Below, piece after piece: positions 55,650 through 63,574 of a stretch of 64,000 bases of DNA. The position numbers were made by a program, and so were the translations under genes. The DNA comes from Hymenobacter sp. UV11 (GTDB lineage: Bacteria > Bacteroidota > Bacteroidia > Cytophagales > Hymenobacteraceae). Each line of letters begins with the position of its first letter. The stretch's first letter is position 1. The notes beneath the pieces were generated by a model that saw only the letters and a program-made list of their open reading frames with translations, was not told where the DNA came from and did not search any database. The stretch is taken from NCBI RefSeq assembly GCF_004684095.1, contig NZ_SRII01000003.1, positions 186,001 to 250,000 on the forward strand, in the 5' to 3' direction.

Positions 55650-55758
55650 CTACTATCTAATTAGTTAGTGTGAGATTAAAAAAAAATAGTCCGTAGTCAC
55701 TTGTCATTAGTCATTACGTATCTACTTTTGCAGCCCCAACCACTCGTTTGGGACCTTT

Positions 55759-55845
55759 AGAGAGGTGGCAGAGTGGTCGAATGCGACGGTTTCGAAAACC
55801 GTTATACCGGCAACGGTATCGGGGGTTCGAATCCCCCCCTCTCTA
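55759..55845 (+). tRNA. tRNA-Ser (anticodon CGA)
   Basis: Seven-base acceptor arms 55759-55765 and 55838-55844 pair. The anticodon loop TTCGAAA gives CGA between ACGGT/ACCGT stems. A long variable arm and the GGTTCGAATCC T-arm identify a class II tRNA-Ser reading UCG. CCA is not encoded. Confidence 0.93.
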
Positions 55846-55919
55846 CGAAATGGTGAATTAATGAATTGGCGAAGTAGCTTCCACGCTTCGCTAGTTCATC
55901 GGTTTGCCATTTTATTTCT

Positions 55920-56004
55920 AGAGAAGTGGCAGAGTGGTCGATTGCGGCGGTCTTGAAAACCGCTGACTGTAACAGGTCCGGGGGTTCGAATCCCTCCTTC
56001 TCTG
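55920..56004 (+). tRNA. tRNA-Ser (anticodon UGA)
   Basis: Acceptor arms 55920-55926 and 55997-56003 pair, and the discriminator at 56004 is G. The anticodon loop CTTGAAA gives TGA, reading UCA/UCN. It has the long variable arm and GGTTCGAATCC T-arm of class II tRNA-Ser. It is the second of two tandem tRNA-Ser genes and lies at the boundary of the accessory region. Confidence 0.95.
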
Positions 56005-56005
56005 C

Positions 56006-56041
56006 AAAAAGCCCCGTTTCCAAGCTGGAAACGGGGCTTTT
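56006..56041 (+). terminator. tRNA terminator
   Basis: Perfect 16-bp stem (56007-56022 with 56026-56041) and 3-nt loop starting 2 nt after tRNA-Ser, with A and T runs at its ends and TGCTTTTTC beyond. Confidence 0.92.
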
Positions 56042-56166
56042 GCTTTTTCGGGGGACGGTTTAGGGGACAATTATGAAAATTTATAAGTCAAGCCAGTTCT
56101 TTGCAGCCTCGTATCTCACTGCCTTACTACATCCACTTCTATTATGATGAGGCATTGTCTAGGTAG

Positions 56167-56250
56167 CTTGAGCTGAACTACGCGCGGGAAGGGGCCGAGC
56201 CGCTGGTGGTGAGTGGGGCGGTGTTTAAGAAGTGGTGGGTGAAGGGGTAG
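56167..56250 (+). pseudogene. Protein C-terminus remnant
   Basis: After a TAG the frame reads LELNYAREGAEPLVVSG, then AVFKKWWVKG and a stop, GC-rich and gene-like but with no start codon. It resembles the last 27 residues of a lost gene just downstream of the tRNA genes. Its end overlaps the 3' end of the next minus-strand gene. Family not recognised. Confidence 0.3.
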
Positions 56251-56725
56251 CGCCTAGCGTAGGCAGCACTTTGCTACTTAAATAAGTTCGCCAAAATTCT
56301 ACTGTTTGGCTAACAAGGCTACGCATGGTTTGCGTAGTACCATCTTGAAAATCAATTAATAACCAGTTATTGCCGTAAGTCTCGGTATATGTAGGTGGAT
56401 AGTAACTTTCAAAAGCGACACGGCTTTGTGCCATATCTGACCGAGGCTTACTAACAGTCAGGTGTTTCATGCCTGTAACTACATCATGCATTACATCGAG
56501 CGCTGGGCATTGAGTAGTTAGGTAAGCTCGATAGGCTTTAATGCCATTTGGGCCATAAGTGCCCTGTTCGTAGCTAAGTAGTGTCCAGTCTACTAAATGC
56601 CAAGCTGAAGTGGCGCAGTCCATTGCTTTGTAAGTCGAATCAAGTTCGCCAGAGAATGCCGCGAAATCTGCTTCGAGCTTGCGAAATAAATCTTCGGGTG
56701 AGGTCAGAAGTGTGTATGAGGCCAT
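56225..56725 (-). CDS. Conserved-looking hypothetical protein
   Basis: A 166-residue cytoplasmic protein with no signal peptide or membrane segment. It is probably mostly helical and contains ATSAWHLVDWTLL, QCPALDVMHDVVTGMKHL and NNWLLIDFQDG. The pattern WHLxDW ... CPxLxxMxDVxxGxKH recalls a diffuse group of bacterial hypothetical proteins known to me only by that motif. No active site can be assigned. It has lower GC than the core genes and lies just inside the accessory region after the tRNA-Ser genes. Confidence 0.6.
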   Translation of the reverse strand: MASYTLLTSPEDLFRKLEADFAAFSGELDSTYKAMDCATSAWHLVDWTLLSYEQGTYGPNGIKAYRAYLTTQCPALDVMHDVVTGMKHLTVSKPRSDMAQSRVAFESYYPPTYTETYGNNWLLIDFQDGTTQTMRSLVSQTVEFWRTYLSSKVLPTLGATPSPTTS

Positions 56726-56954
56726 GAGTCAATGCATTGAGAATGCAGCTAAATTAAAGCAGTAGGTAGTACTAAAACTGGAGCCGGATGCTGAACTCGC
56801 CAGCTGCGCCACACAGTAACTAGTAGCAGTACGATAGCTAAGTCAAATGCCAGGCGACGGGGCAGCAGGTCGGGCAGCGGTGGCAGCGGTGGGTGAGCAT
56901 GGGGCGAAGGCGTGAGGCGCCGTACTAGTCAGCATCAATATTACTAAACCCGTG

Positions 56955-56962
56955 TATATTTG
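56955..56962 (+). promoter_or_regulatory. -7 box upstream of the candidate RNA and DUF4747-like operon
   Basis: TATATTTG, a perfect TAnnTTTG match. Initiation would fall near 56967. No clear TTG element lies 19-21 nt upstream, so the promoter call is moderate. Confidence 0.45.
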
Positions 56963-56966
56963 GACA

Positions 56967-57078
56967 CCTTTCACAGGTGCGCGTTGGCAGACGCTGCTTC
57001 CGACTTCACCACTGGCCGAATCGCGGCTAGCGGCTAAGCCCGTTGCGCTCTGCCAGGCGCACGGGCTTTTTTCTTTTT
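56967..57078 (+). ncRNA. Candidate small RNA or attenuated leader
   Basis: About 110 nt between a TATATTTG box (56955-56962) and an intrinsic terminator: arms 57036-57048 and 57057-57068, with T-rich sequence to 57078. The body contains small hairpins (GCGT..ACGC; CGCGGCTAGCGG) and no open frame of its own. It is more GC-rich than the operon it precedes and lies 66 nt before that operon's start codon. It may be an independent RNA or a leader whose terminator controls read-through. Confidence 0.45.
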
Positions 57079-57143
57079 GCAAATTTTTGTGGATTGCACA
57101 GAAGCTGTAAAGGATTTTCTAAATCTTTGAAAACAAACCCAAA

Positions 57144-58037
57144 ATGTCCAAAAAGAAGTCTGCTGAAATTCGCACAACATTCACTACATTAAACATTAAG
57201 ATTAGGCAGCACGGTAACAAGGATAGTACACCTGCTCAATATGCGGACCTATTCATGAAGATGGCTAATCAGAAAAAAAAGATTAGGCTAGCGTCTGATT
57301 TAGGTGGTATTATCTGGCGCTGCCAGCGTGAGCGCGCAAATGGCCGAGATATTATTCTCGGGTTTATCACTCGCTATACAATTATCGAAAGCGGTAAATG
57401 GCTAGAAATAGATAATCCAGAAGCTCAAGAAACGGATGTACCAATACCGGCTGGTATGGCAGCTAACAGTAGGCATACCCCATTTTATTTTATACCGGAA
57501 AATCATCGTTTAGCACTGAAGCGCGGCGCTAAAACATTGACTCCATTCCAAGCTAAAATATTTTTTGAACGCGCATTCAAATTTGCATTAGAGCCTGAGC
57601 AGCATATCGAGATAGATATCGCTCCCTCTGAGGAACAGTACAATCGCATCTTGGAATCCAAGTCATTGTCTCGTCTGGATATTACCTTAAACTTCTCCAA
57701 TAATGACATAACTGACGACTTTGCAGCTATGATTGAAGAGCAGGTAAGGGCCACTAAATCAAGAAGATGGAGGATAGAGGCAGTGGCTGAAGACGGTGAA
57801 CTATTGGACCCGAGTAAGAGTTCAGTATTGGCGGGCGCTCTGGGCGCAGCAAAGAATAACGGGACCGTCGAAGCAACAGAAGTAAGCCCAACAGGTAAGA
57901 AAAAGGTCATCAGGCCCAGTACTGCCCCTCGCACAGAGACGATAACTTCCGCGCAACCTAGCAATTTACTTGGTGACGTGGGTGATAAACTTTTACAGAT
58001 GTACCCGCGGCCTAGAACCACTCAGCAAGATGAATGA
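57144..58037 (+). CDS. DUF4747-like protein, first gene of a two-gene unit
   Basis: A 297-residue soluble protein, notably lower in GC than the core genome. From memory it resembles DUF4747: an opening strand TTLNIKIRQHG, PAQYADLFMKMANQKKKIRLA, a WRCQRERANGRDIILGFITRYT strand pair, HTPFYFIPENHRLAL, LTPFQAKIFFERAFKFAL and a closing VRATKSRRWRIEAVAEDGELL. The C-terminal 50 residues look disordered. The stop overlaps the start of a 4-TM membrane protein by 8 nt, indicating coupled synthesis. The soluble-sensor plus membrane-effector layout recalls lambda RexA/RexB. That comparison is inference; no function is demonstrated by sequence. Confidence 0.6.
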   Translation: MSKKKSAEIRTTFTTLNIKIRQHGNKDSTPAQYADLFMKMANQKKKIRLASDLGGIIWRCQRERANGRDIILGFITRYTIIESGKWLEIDNPEAQETDVPIPAGMAANSRHTPFYFIPENHRLALKRGAKTLTPFQAKIFFERAFKFALEPEQHIEIDIAPSEEQYNRILESKSLSRLDITLNFSNNDITDDFAAMIEEQVRATKSRRWRIEAVAEDGELLDPSKSSVLAGALGAAKNNGTVEATEVSPTGKKKVIRPSTAPRTETITSAQPSNLLGDVGDKLLQMYPRPRTTQQDE

Positions 58038-58650
58038 TGTCACTAATTTAGTTAAGCAGCATGAAGCTGGTTTCGCCGGCCTCAGGCATCTGTACCCTAA
58101 AGACTTATTAAGGAAAGGTATTTTATGGCCCACAATCGCAAGCACCATCTTAATAGTTTTTCTACTAGCGACTAAAGCAGATTCGCAGAAGATGTTAACA
58201 AGTATTACAGAAGCAACAATCTCTGTGATGCCATCTCTCCTAGGATTTTTGCTCGGAGGCTATACTATACTGATAAGTTTTTCGAATAATAAATTATTAG
58301 GCAATCTAACCAAAATACCTAAAAACAGCAACATTAGTGTATTTCAAAAAGTCAGTTGCATTTTTGCATTAACAATTTTAGTGCAGTCAATAACATTGCT
58401 ATTTGCTTTGATTACTCGATTTTCAATGCTGATAGATATTAAAATACCAAATAACTATAGCTGGTTTCTGACATTATTTAGATATATAGATTACGGTGTT
58501 AGTTACTTACTATTAACTATGCTATTCTATACGATTTTCGCATTTAAAGACATTATAGTTAACATATTCAGCTTAACTCAAGTCTTCCACCTAACTATTG
58601 TTATTTCGCAGGACGAAGAAGAGTTAGACTCAGTAGCCACTAAGGCGTGA
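58030..58650 (+). CDS. 4-TM membrane protein, second gene of the unit, 3' end replaced by IS
   Basis: A 206-residue protein with four strongly hydrophobic helices: ILWPTIASTILIVFLLAT, the EATISVMPSLLGFLLGGYTIL region, VSCIFALTILVQSITLLFAL and VSYLLLTMLFYTIFAF. A short basic N-terminus and an acidic C-terminus (SQDEEELDSV) flank them. Its ATG overlaps the previous stop. The last two codons and the stop are inside the inserted IS element; removing the IS and one TA copy gives a tail of SSSEKPRRNGGAY instead. A pore-forming or depolarising effector role is possible but unproven. It may still be functional, since only the tail changed. Confidence 0.65.
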   Translation: MNDVTNLVKQHEAGFAGLRHLYPKDLLRKGILWPTIASTILIVFLLATKADSQKMLTSITEATISVMPSLLGFLLGGYTILISFSNNKLLGNLTKIPKNSNISVFQKVSCIFALTILVQSITLLFALITRFSMLIDIKIPNNYSWFLTLFRYIDYGVSYLLLTMLFYTIFAFKDIIVNIFSLTQVFHLTIVISQDEEELDSVATKA

Positions 58651-58664
58651 GGACAATTATTAAA

Positions 58665-59108
58665 TCAAGTAATCCAATCCATTGCTGCACCAATATACCA
58701 GAATCCCAGAAAAGAGACAATCGTTTTTTCATAGCGCGTGGCCAGCCGACGGTACTGTTTGAGCCGCCCAAAAAAGTGCTCGATTTTCTTGCGCTGGCGG
58801 TAGGTCTGCTGGTCTAAGGCGAAGGGCTCGACCCGATTGGGGCGGTTTGGAATCACCGCCTCCATGCCCTGCTCGGCGCAGTACGCCCGGTTTTCATCAC
58901 TATCATAGGCGGTATCGGCCAGCACTTTGCCCGGCTGCAAGCCCGCCAGCAAGGGCAGCGTCTGGGGCGTGTCGCCCGCCTGGCCCATCGTGGCAATCAG
59001 GCGTACGGCGTGCCCCTGCGCCTCGACACACGCGTGAATCTTGGTGCTTACCCCACCTTGGCTGCGGCCGAGGCATTCGGTTTGGGGGTCACTTTTTTTT
59101 GGCCCGCC
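58665..59108 (-). CDS. IS5-family transposase OrfB (frameshift product)
   Basis: C-terminal half, reached from OrfA by -1 frameshift. It contains LGRSQGGVSTKIHACVEAQG, the second catalytic Asp in VLADTAYDSDENR, and the Glu in RKKIEHFFGRLKQYRRLATRYEKT, completing the DDE triad. The open frame extends further upstream in the overlap; the boundary is set at the slip site. Confidence 0.88.
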   Translation of the reverse strand, partial: GGPKKSDPQTECLGRSQGGVSTKIHACVEAQGHAVRLIATMGQAGDTPQTLPLLAGLQPGKVLADTAYDSDENRAYCAEQGMEAVIPNRPNRVEPFALDQQTYRQRKKIEHFFGRLKQYRRLATRYEKTIVSFLGFWYIGAAMDWIT

Positions 59109-59416
59109 GAATGTTGATGAGCCCGCAGGATGGTCGAATCGAGCATCACCCAGGCTAAGTCGGGCGTCTGGACGGTGGCGAAGAGCCGCTCCCACACCCT
59201 CTTTTTAGCCAGCCGCCGAAAGCGTTTGCAGGCCGTGTTGGATTTGCCGAAGCGTTCAGGTAAATCGGCCCACGGGCAGCCCGTGCGGGCAATCCAGAGC
59301 ACCGCATTGAAAAACAAGCGGTTATCTGTGGCCGTCACCCCGCAATCACTGGCTTTGCCTGATAAGTGGGGAGAAACCACCTCCCAGGTAGCATCCGAAA
59401 CTTCGTGGCGACGCAT
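59048..59416 (-). CDS. IS5-family transposase OrfA
   Basis: N-terminal half of the transposase, 122 residues. Contains the DUF4096-type start (MRRHEVSDATWEVVSPHL), RTGCPWADLPERFGKSNT, and the first catalytic Asp in AWVMLDSTILRAHQHSAG. Ribosomes slipping -1 on the A8 run at 59093-59100 would continue into OrfB. Confidence 0.9.
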   Translation of the reverse strand: MRRHEVSDATWEVVSPHLSGKASDCGVTATDNRLFFNAVLWIARTGCPWADLPERFGKSNTACKRFRRLAKKRVWERLFATVQTPDLAWVMLDSTILRAHQHSAGQKKVTPKPNASAAAKVG

Positions 59417-59483
59417 AAAATTGAGTCAAAAAACAAAGATATATTACTCCGCTTTATTGTCCTCACGCCCTAGTTCATCTGAG

Positions 59484-59508
59484 AAGCCTCGCCGTAATGG
59501 CGGGGCTT
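59484..59508 (+). terminator. Original terminator of the two-gene unit
   Basis: AAGCCTCGCC pairs with GGCGGGGCTT around GTAAT. Without the IS it would lie directly after, or at, the 3' end of the 4-TM gene. The IS now separates the two. Confidence 0.7.
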
Positions 59509-59525
59509 ATTAATTAAAAAGATAT

Positions 59526-59549
59526 AAGCCCTGCCCACTAGCGGGGCTT
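59526..59549 (+). terminator. Second hairpin, similar to the first
   Basis: AAGCCC pairs with GGGGCTT around a short loop, followed by TCTC. It resembles the hairpin 40 nt upstream and precedes the secreted-protein gene at 59599. Confidence 0.5.
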
Positions 59550-59598
59550 TCTCATGCCCACCCTTCCGACAGCCGTACGCTATGCTATCTTGGCTGGC

Positions 59599-59988
59599 AT
59601 GAAATACCTGCTGATTGCCTGCTGTTTGTCACTAGCGCCCAGGGTCTACGCGCAGAGTGCGCCTACCACTACCGCGCCCGTCAGCGCGCCCTCCCGCTAT
59701 TGTGCCTTGGTTGTTGCTGATGACCGCTATTTCAATTCAAGCCGGGCACGCCTAGAATATGGGCAGCCTGCCCCCGGAGAAGTAGCTGACCCCGAAATGG
59801 CCGAGATGGCGAAGACCATCCATCAATCCGGCAGTATCATTGATATCTGCAATTATTTAGGCCGTCATGGCTGGGAGTGGCTAAGCACGACAACGGTACA
59901 AACCGGGGGCCGCAAGTCTAGTCTCAACGATATGGAGTACTTTGTCGAAAATGAGACGCGCTACTTCTTTCGTCGCCGAACGCCCTAA
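59599..59988 (+). CDS. Secreted hypothetical protein
   Basis: About 129 residues from the ATG at 59599 with signal peptide MKYLLIACCLSLAPRVYAQ. The mature part includes YCALVVADDRYFNSSRARLEYG, SIIDICNYLGRHGWEW and MEYFVENETRYFFRR. No recognised family. Its stop overlaps the stop of a minus-strand remnant by 2 nt. Confidence 0.6.
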   Translation: MKYLLIACCLSLAPRVYAQSAPTTTAPVSAPSRYCALVVADDRYFNSSRARLEYGQPAPGEVADPEMAEMAKTIHQSGSIIDICNYLGRHGWEWLSTTTVQTGGRKSSLNDMEYFVENETRYFFRRRTP

Positions 59989-60155
59989 AACTCCGGCAAT
60001 CGCACGTAGTGGCTGTAATCCTCCAGCGGCACGCTGCTCACAAAGCTCCTGAGCACTATCGGCTGCTCCTGGCCATAGTCCACGCCCACCTCGACAAAGA
60101 AGCCGCGGCCTTCATCAGCGCAGTGGTAGAGATTGACGCCCTCATCAGTGCTTGG
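59985..60155 (-). pseudogene. Hypothetical protein C-terminal remnant
   Basis: A minus-strand frame bounded upstream by TAG (60156-60158) reads EGVNLYHCADEGRGFFVEVG, VDYGQEQPIVLRSF, DYSHYVRLPEF and a stop. It has no start codon. The composition is gene-like and GC-rich, so it is probably the last 56 residues of a lost gene. Family not identified. Confidence 0.45.
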
Positions 60156-60168
60156 CTAGGAAGGTACC

Positions 60169-60312
60169 GTGCTTAAGTACCCAGTAGAACTGCACCACGG
60201 GCGAAAGCAAGCGAAACGACTAGAAGCTCATGCCCGCAAGGTAGTAGCCATCATTTCGCCAGCAAAGCACGACACGTATCAGAAAGAACGTCTGCTGCCT
60301 GACCTCATTTGA
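60169..60312 (+). CDS. Possible small basic protein (47 aa)
   Basis: A GTG-started frame reading LKYPVELHHGRKQAKRLEAH then ARKVVAIISPAKHDTYQKER to a TGA at 60310-60312. No ribosome site or family support. It may be part of a decayed gene. Confidence 0.2.
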   Translation: MLKYPVELHHGRKQAKRLEAHARKVVAIISPAKHDTYQKERLLPDLI

Positions 60313-60873
60313 AGTTAGTAGTACTAACACTGCGCCGGGCGTAACCACCAGCGTCAAGGGGGCTTCCTCTAGTACGGCCTCGGCGATAACAACTGTACAT
60401 TTCAGAACCTGTACGCTGTAGCAATCCCCGCTCTTTACAGGAAGCCTATACCGGTTCCCTTACTGCACGCCCACCTAGCCACTACCACAGACTTGCCCCA
60501 CTTATTCTTAAGTCCAGACAAAAAGTGCATCGGCAATCCTTAGTTCCGTGCTGGCACTGATGTATCGAGAAGAATAGGAAATTAATATTGTGCCACATGC
60601 ACTATTAAAGCAGTAACCCCCGAATTGATACGCACGTGGCCCACCGCATCCGCCAGGCTTCTGCCCTTGACGACTTATAGGTGTGAAACGCTGAATAGCG
60701 CAATCCCACTCCTTTGGGTACGTACTTACGCGACTGAGTAGCGGACTATGTTCGGATTGCCGCTACTTCCGGTGTCATGCAGTAGCGGCAATCTGAATGT
60801 TACCTGCCAGTAATACTCATGACCATGAAACATTACAATATATATTACAGCTGCCTTACTTTAAAATAAATTT
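60313..60873. other. Gene-poor stretch with one hairpin
   Basis: No convincing gene. A 17-nt inverted repeat lies at 60751-60767 and 60781-60797 with one mismatch (TTCGGATTGCCGCTACT and its complement). Short GC-rich open pieces suggest gene debris. Confidence 0.5.
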
Positions 60874-62607
60874 ATGAAAACGGTCAGCTTTTTTATCTCG
60901 ATAATATTCTTATTTCTGCCCGCATTTACATATGCACAATTTCCGGTTATCGATTTGCGTGATGATGTTAATGCCTCAAAAAACTGGGTTGGTTTTGCAG
61001 TAAGAGATAATACGACATCTGGACATGCCTTTGTGATTTTAGGACGAGAGAATGAAAAAAGTGCAATGACAGAAATCGCTATTCAAGGCTTTTATCCTAA
61101 TGGAAATATAGTGAGTTCTCCAGGTGAAGTAAAATCTGATTTTGAAGGCCTAAAGTACGTTCGGAGTGCAGACCAAATTTACTTTATTGTAAACGATAAC
61201 GATTATACTACAGCACATCAATTGTTAGTTACGTGGGAATATAATCCTCCAAAATACAATGTTTTTACAAATAACTGTATTGACCTTGTGCAAAAGGTGA
61301 CAAAATCAATAGGTATAGACTTGCCTTCAAGGGGTTTGCTATCTATTAGGCCAAGCGGCTATCTGAATAAAGTTAAGGAGCAATTGAATTCAAACGAAGG
61401 CTTAAGCTATTACAAGACCAATTCGAGGATAAAAAAATTTCCAAAGGGAAGTTATCGCGGAGCATTAAATAACGGTATGCCTAACGGGTTAGGTACGTTA
61501 GTTTCGGAAAATTCTGTTTATAAAGGGCAATTTAAAAATGGTAAGTATGACGGAGAGGGTAAACTCAGTACTGGCTCTGATACATATTCTGGTCATTTTA
61601 AAGATGGTATTCCTGACGGACAAGGTAATTTAGTTAACAAGTCTAGAGCATACGTAGGGTATTTCAAGAATGGAGCATTTGACGGAAAAGGGGAATTAGA
61701 AAATAAAGAGAATGGCTCAAAAATTAGTGGCACATTCAAAAATGGAAAGATTGATGGTAAGGTTACCATTGCAAGAAATAAAGGTAATGAAACTACTACT
61801 TTTGAAACAAAAGATGGTAAGCAAGTAACACCAACAAATACAAAATATAAGGATGGGTCTAAAAAAGTGACTCAAATTAACGATAAAGGCGAGCCTATAT
61901 CTTCAAAATACGATGGTAGCGATGGAACTAAAATTTCTATGAATTTCCAAGATGGAAGACCTTCGTCAGCAGATTATAAATTCCCCGACGGTAGTGAAAT
62001 TAATCTTCAAAAATATTATGAAGCAGCCACTGATTCCGCCTATGGTACTGCTAAAGGAAATAATTATACATATGTTGGAGATTTCAAGTATTTAGTCTTT
62101 TCAGGAAAAGGTGAGTTAAATGTAAGTGGCACCCAGATGAAAGGTGATTTCAAAAAAGGTCGAATTGATGGTGCGATTGAACATGTTCACAGAAATGAGT
62201 ATACTTTTGATGGAAAGATTTGGTATGATGATAAATATTCGTATCAGAGCGGTAATATGACTCTAGCAAATGGAGATACATATCAAGGAGAACTACGAAA
62301 CTTCTTATTTCATGGGAAAGGAACTTACGTCCATGATGAGCATTGTGGTAATTGGGGGAATTGCAATAGTTATACACTAACTGACATTTCTTGGGTTGAT
62401 GGGAAGACTAACTTTAGACCTCTTATAACTCCAGCATCTTCTGCTTTTCTTGATAATAGCTGGTATAAAACTAGTTTGCCAGATTATAGCATGTTCGATG
62501 CCCCTCTATTTGTATTAATTGGGGTTCCAACAGAGTATCCAACGTTTAACTCACAAAAAGGCCAATGGAACTGGAATATTAAATTTCCGATATTAATATT
62601 ACCATAA
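60874..62607 (+). CDS. Papain-like N-terminal domain fused to MORN repeats, exported
   Basis: A 577-residue protein, clearly AT-rich compared with the rest of the window, so probably acquired. Signal peptide MKTVSFFISIIFLFLPAFTYAQ. Residues about 30-150 contain SGHAFVILGRE and NVFTNNCIDLVQKV, a His then Asn-Cys arrangement seen in permuted NlpC/P60- or LRAT-like cysteine enzymes; catalysis is inferred. From about 185 there are at least six MORN-type units (YKGQFKNGKYDGEGKL, YSGHFKDGIPDGQGNL, YVGYFKNGAFDGKGEL), with further copies near 395-490. MORN repeats usually bind lipid or protein. Confidence 0.7.
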   Translation: MKTVSFFISIIFLFLPAFTYAQFPVIDLRDDVNASKNWVGFAVRDNTTSGHAFVILGRENEKSAMTEIAIQGFYPNGNIVSSPGEVKSDFEGLKYVRSADQIYFIVNDNDYTTAHQLLVTWEYNPPKYNVFTNNCIDLVQKVTKSIGIDLPSRGLLSIRPSGYLNKVKEQLNSNEGLSYYKTNSRIKKFPKGSYRGALNNGMPNGLGTLVSENSVYKGQFKNGKYDGEGKLSTGSDTYSGHFKDGIPDGQGNLVNKSRAYVGYFKNGAFDGKGELENKENGSKISGTFKNGKIDGKVTIARNKGNETTTFETKDGKQVTPTNTKYKDGSKKVTQINDKGEPISSKYDGSDGTKISMNFQDGRPSSADYKFPDGSEINLQKYYEAATDSAYGTAKGNNYTYVGDFKYLVFSGKGELNVSGTQMKGDFKKGRIDGAIEHVHRNEYTFDGKIWYDDKYSYQSGNMTLANGDTYQGELRNFLFHGKGTYVHDEHCGNWGNCNSYTLTDISWVDGKTNFRPLITPASSAFLDNSWYKTSLPDYSMFDAPLFVLIGVPTEYPTFNSQKGQWNWNIKFPILILP

Positions 62608-63225
62608 AAATTCTCGAAATTTAACGCCAGGTAACATGGATTTGGCAATAGTAGGGCTGAAAAATATTAGCTTCAGTTGTATTCAGGCTATCAGCTTCAG
62701 TTCCGGTTTAACATTAGCAATTTGGCTATTAGTTGTTATCTTTAACACTTAGTTGTCAATTGGCTTGGATTATCGGCTGGACGTTATAAAATCCTCTGGC
62801 ATCGTAAAGCACTGCTCGCTAGCCGAAAATAGTATTTAAAATCCTGGAATAATCAAAAACAGGATACTTGCAAATACTTTATTTGGGTAATTTAATTAAT
62901 TCTGTTGGATTAGTTTTCGGTGCAATTATCTCGGATATGAGGTTGAACACTTTAAAGCGGCAGAGCATCTAGGAAATAAAGTCTTTTAATTATTTCGTCT
63001 TGGTTGCGCTTAACAATCCGTAGTATCTTAATAGGCATTCCTTACAATAAGATGCGACGCTGCCATGATTTTTCTGCAGTTTTGAACTGCGTGCCTTTGC
63101 CGAGCGGCTGGGCTAGTCCGCGTATTAAGGAGTGTGCGACCAAGAAAGCGGCGGGAGCATTGAGCGACCTCAACTTAAGCAGCCTTGTTAATCCACCGTT
63201 AATAAGTCCTCCAATCGTGTAGTAA
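62608..63225. other. AT-rich gap without a recognised gene
   Basis: About 600 nt. Short frames on both strands have no domain signature. No tRNA, array or long repeat was seen. It probably holds the 3' flank of the MORN gene and decayed sequence. Confidence 0.5.
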
Positions 63226-63244
63226 ATGCCCTGCTCCGCCACTG

Positions 63245-63571
63245 GGCCTGCGCCACGCCGAGCTCCTGCGTGCTTGGCTTACCCGCACCTGCCCGGTCTG
63301 GAACGAACTGCAAGCTGGGGCTGATTCGAACCATCTCTACCGGGGCCAGCTGCGGGGCGCCCACCCGGGGGTAGTGCTCACCTTCGTGGTGCGGCTCACC
63401 CGCCCCGCGACCGGCTGGCAGTACCAGCTGCTGGCCTTCCAAGTGGGCACCCCCACCAGGGAGGGCCTGCTGCAGTAAGTGCCCCTGCTGGGGGTGCCCG
63501 ACGACGCGGACTACCGGCCCGATGTAGCCAGCTTTCAGCAGCAGTTGCAGCGGGCGCTGCCGACGCTGTAG
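63245..63571 (+). pseudogene. Gene remnant with internal stop
   Basis: One GC-rich frame reads LRHAELLRAWLTRTCPVWNE, HLYRGQLRGAHPGVVLTFVV, WQYQLLAFQVGTPTREGLLQ, a TAA at 63476-63478, and then continues in the same frame as VPLLGVPDDADYRPDVASFQ to a TAG. The uninterrupted gene-like composition on both sides of the TAA indicates a point nonsense mutation or a decayed gene. No start codon is visible. Family not recognised. Confidence 0.55.
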
Positions 63572-63574
63572 CGC

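Larger units (their letters stand above)
58643..59470 (-). mobile_element. IS5/IS427-type insertion sequence, 828 bp, complete
   Basis: Terminal inverted repeats AGGCGTGAGGACAAT (58643) and its near-exact complement ending at 59470, one mismatch. It is flanked by a TA target duplication (58641-58642 and 59471-59472). It contains two overlapping minus-strand transposase frames joined by a run of eight A at 59093-59100, the usual -1 frameshift arrangement of this group. It interrupts the 3' end of the 4-TM gene. The near-identical ends and intact frames suggest recent insertion. Confidence 0.93.

Noticed and set aside
56843..57082. A 79-codon minus-strand frame
   Set aside because: It overlaps the candidate RNA and its terminator and has no domain or hydrophobic pattern suggesting a real protein.
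60600..60663. Short plus-strand piece ending HRIRQASALDDL
   Set aside because: It looks protein-like for about 15 residues only and has no start or extension; too little to call.
63042..63242. A 66-codon minus-strand frame, possibly a transposase piece
   Set aside because: No transposase motif could be confirmed; treated as part of an unexplained gap.
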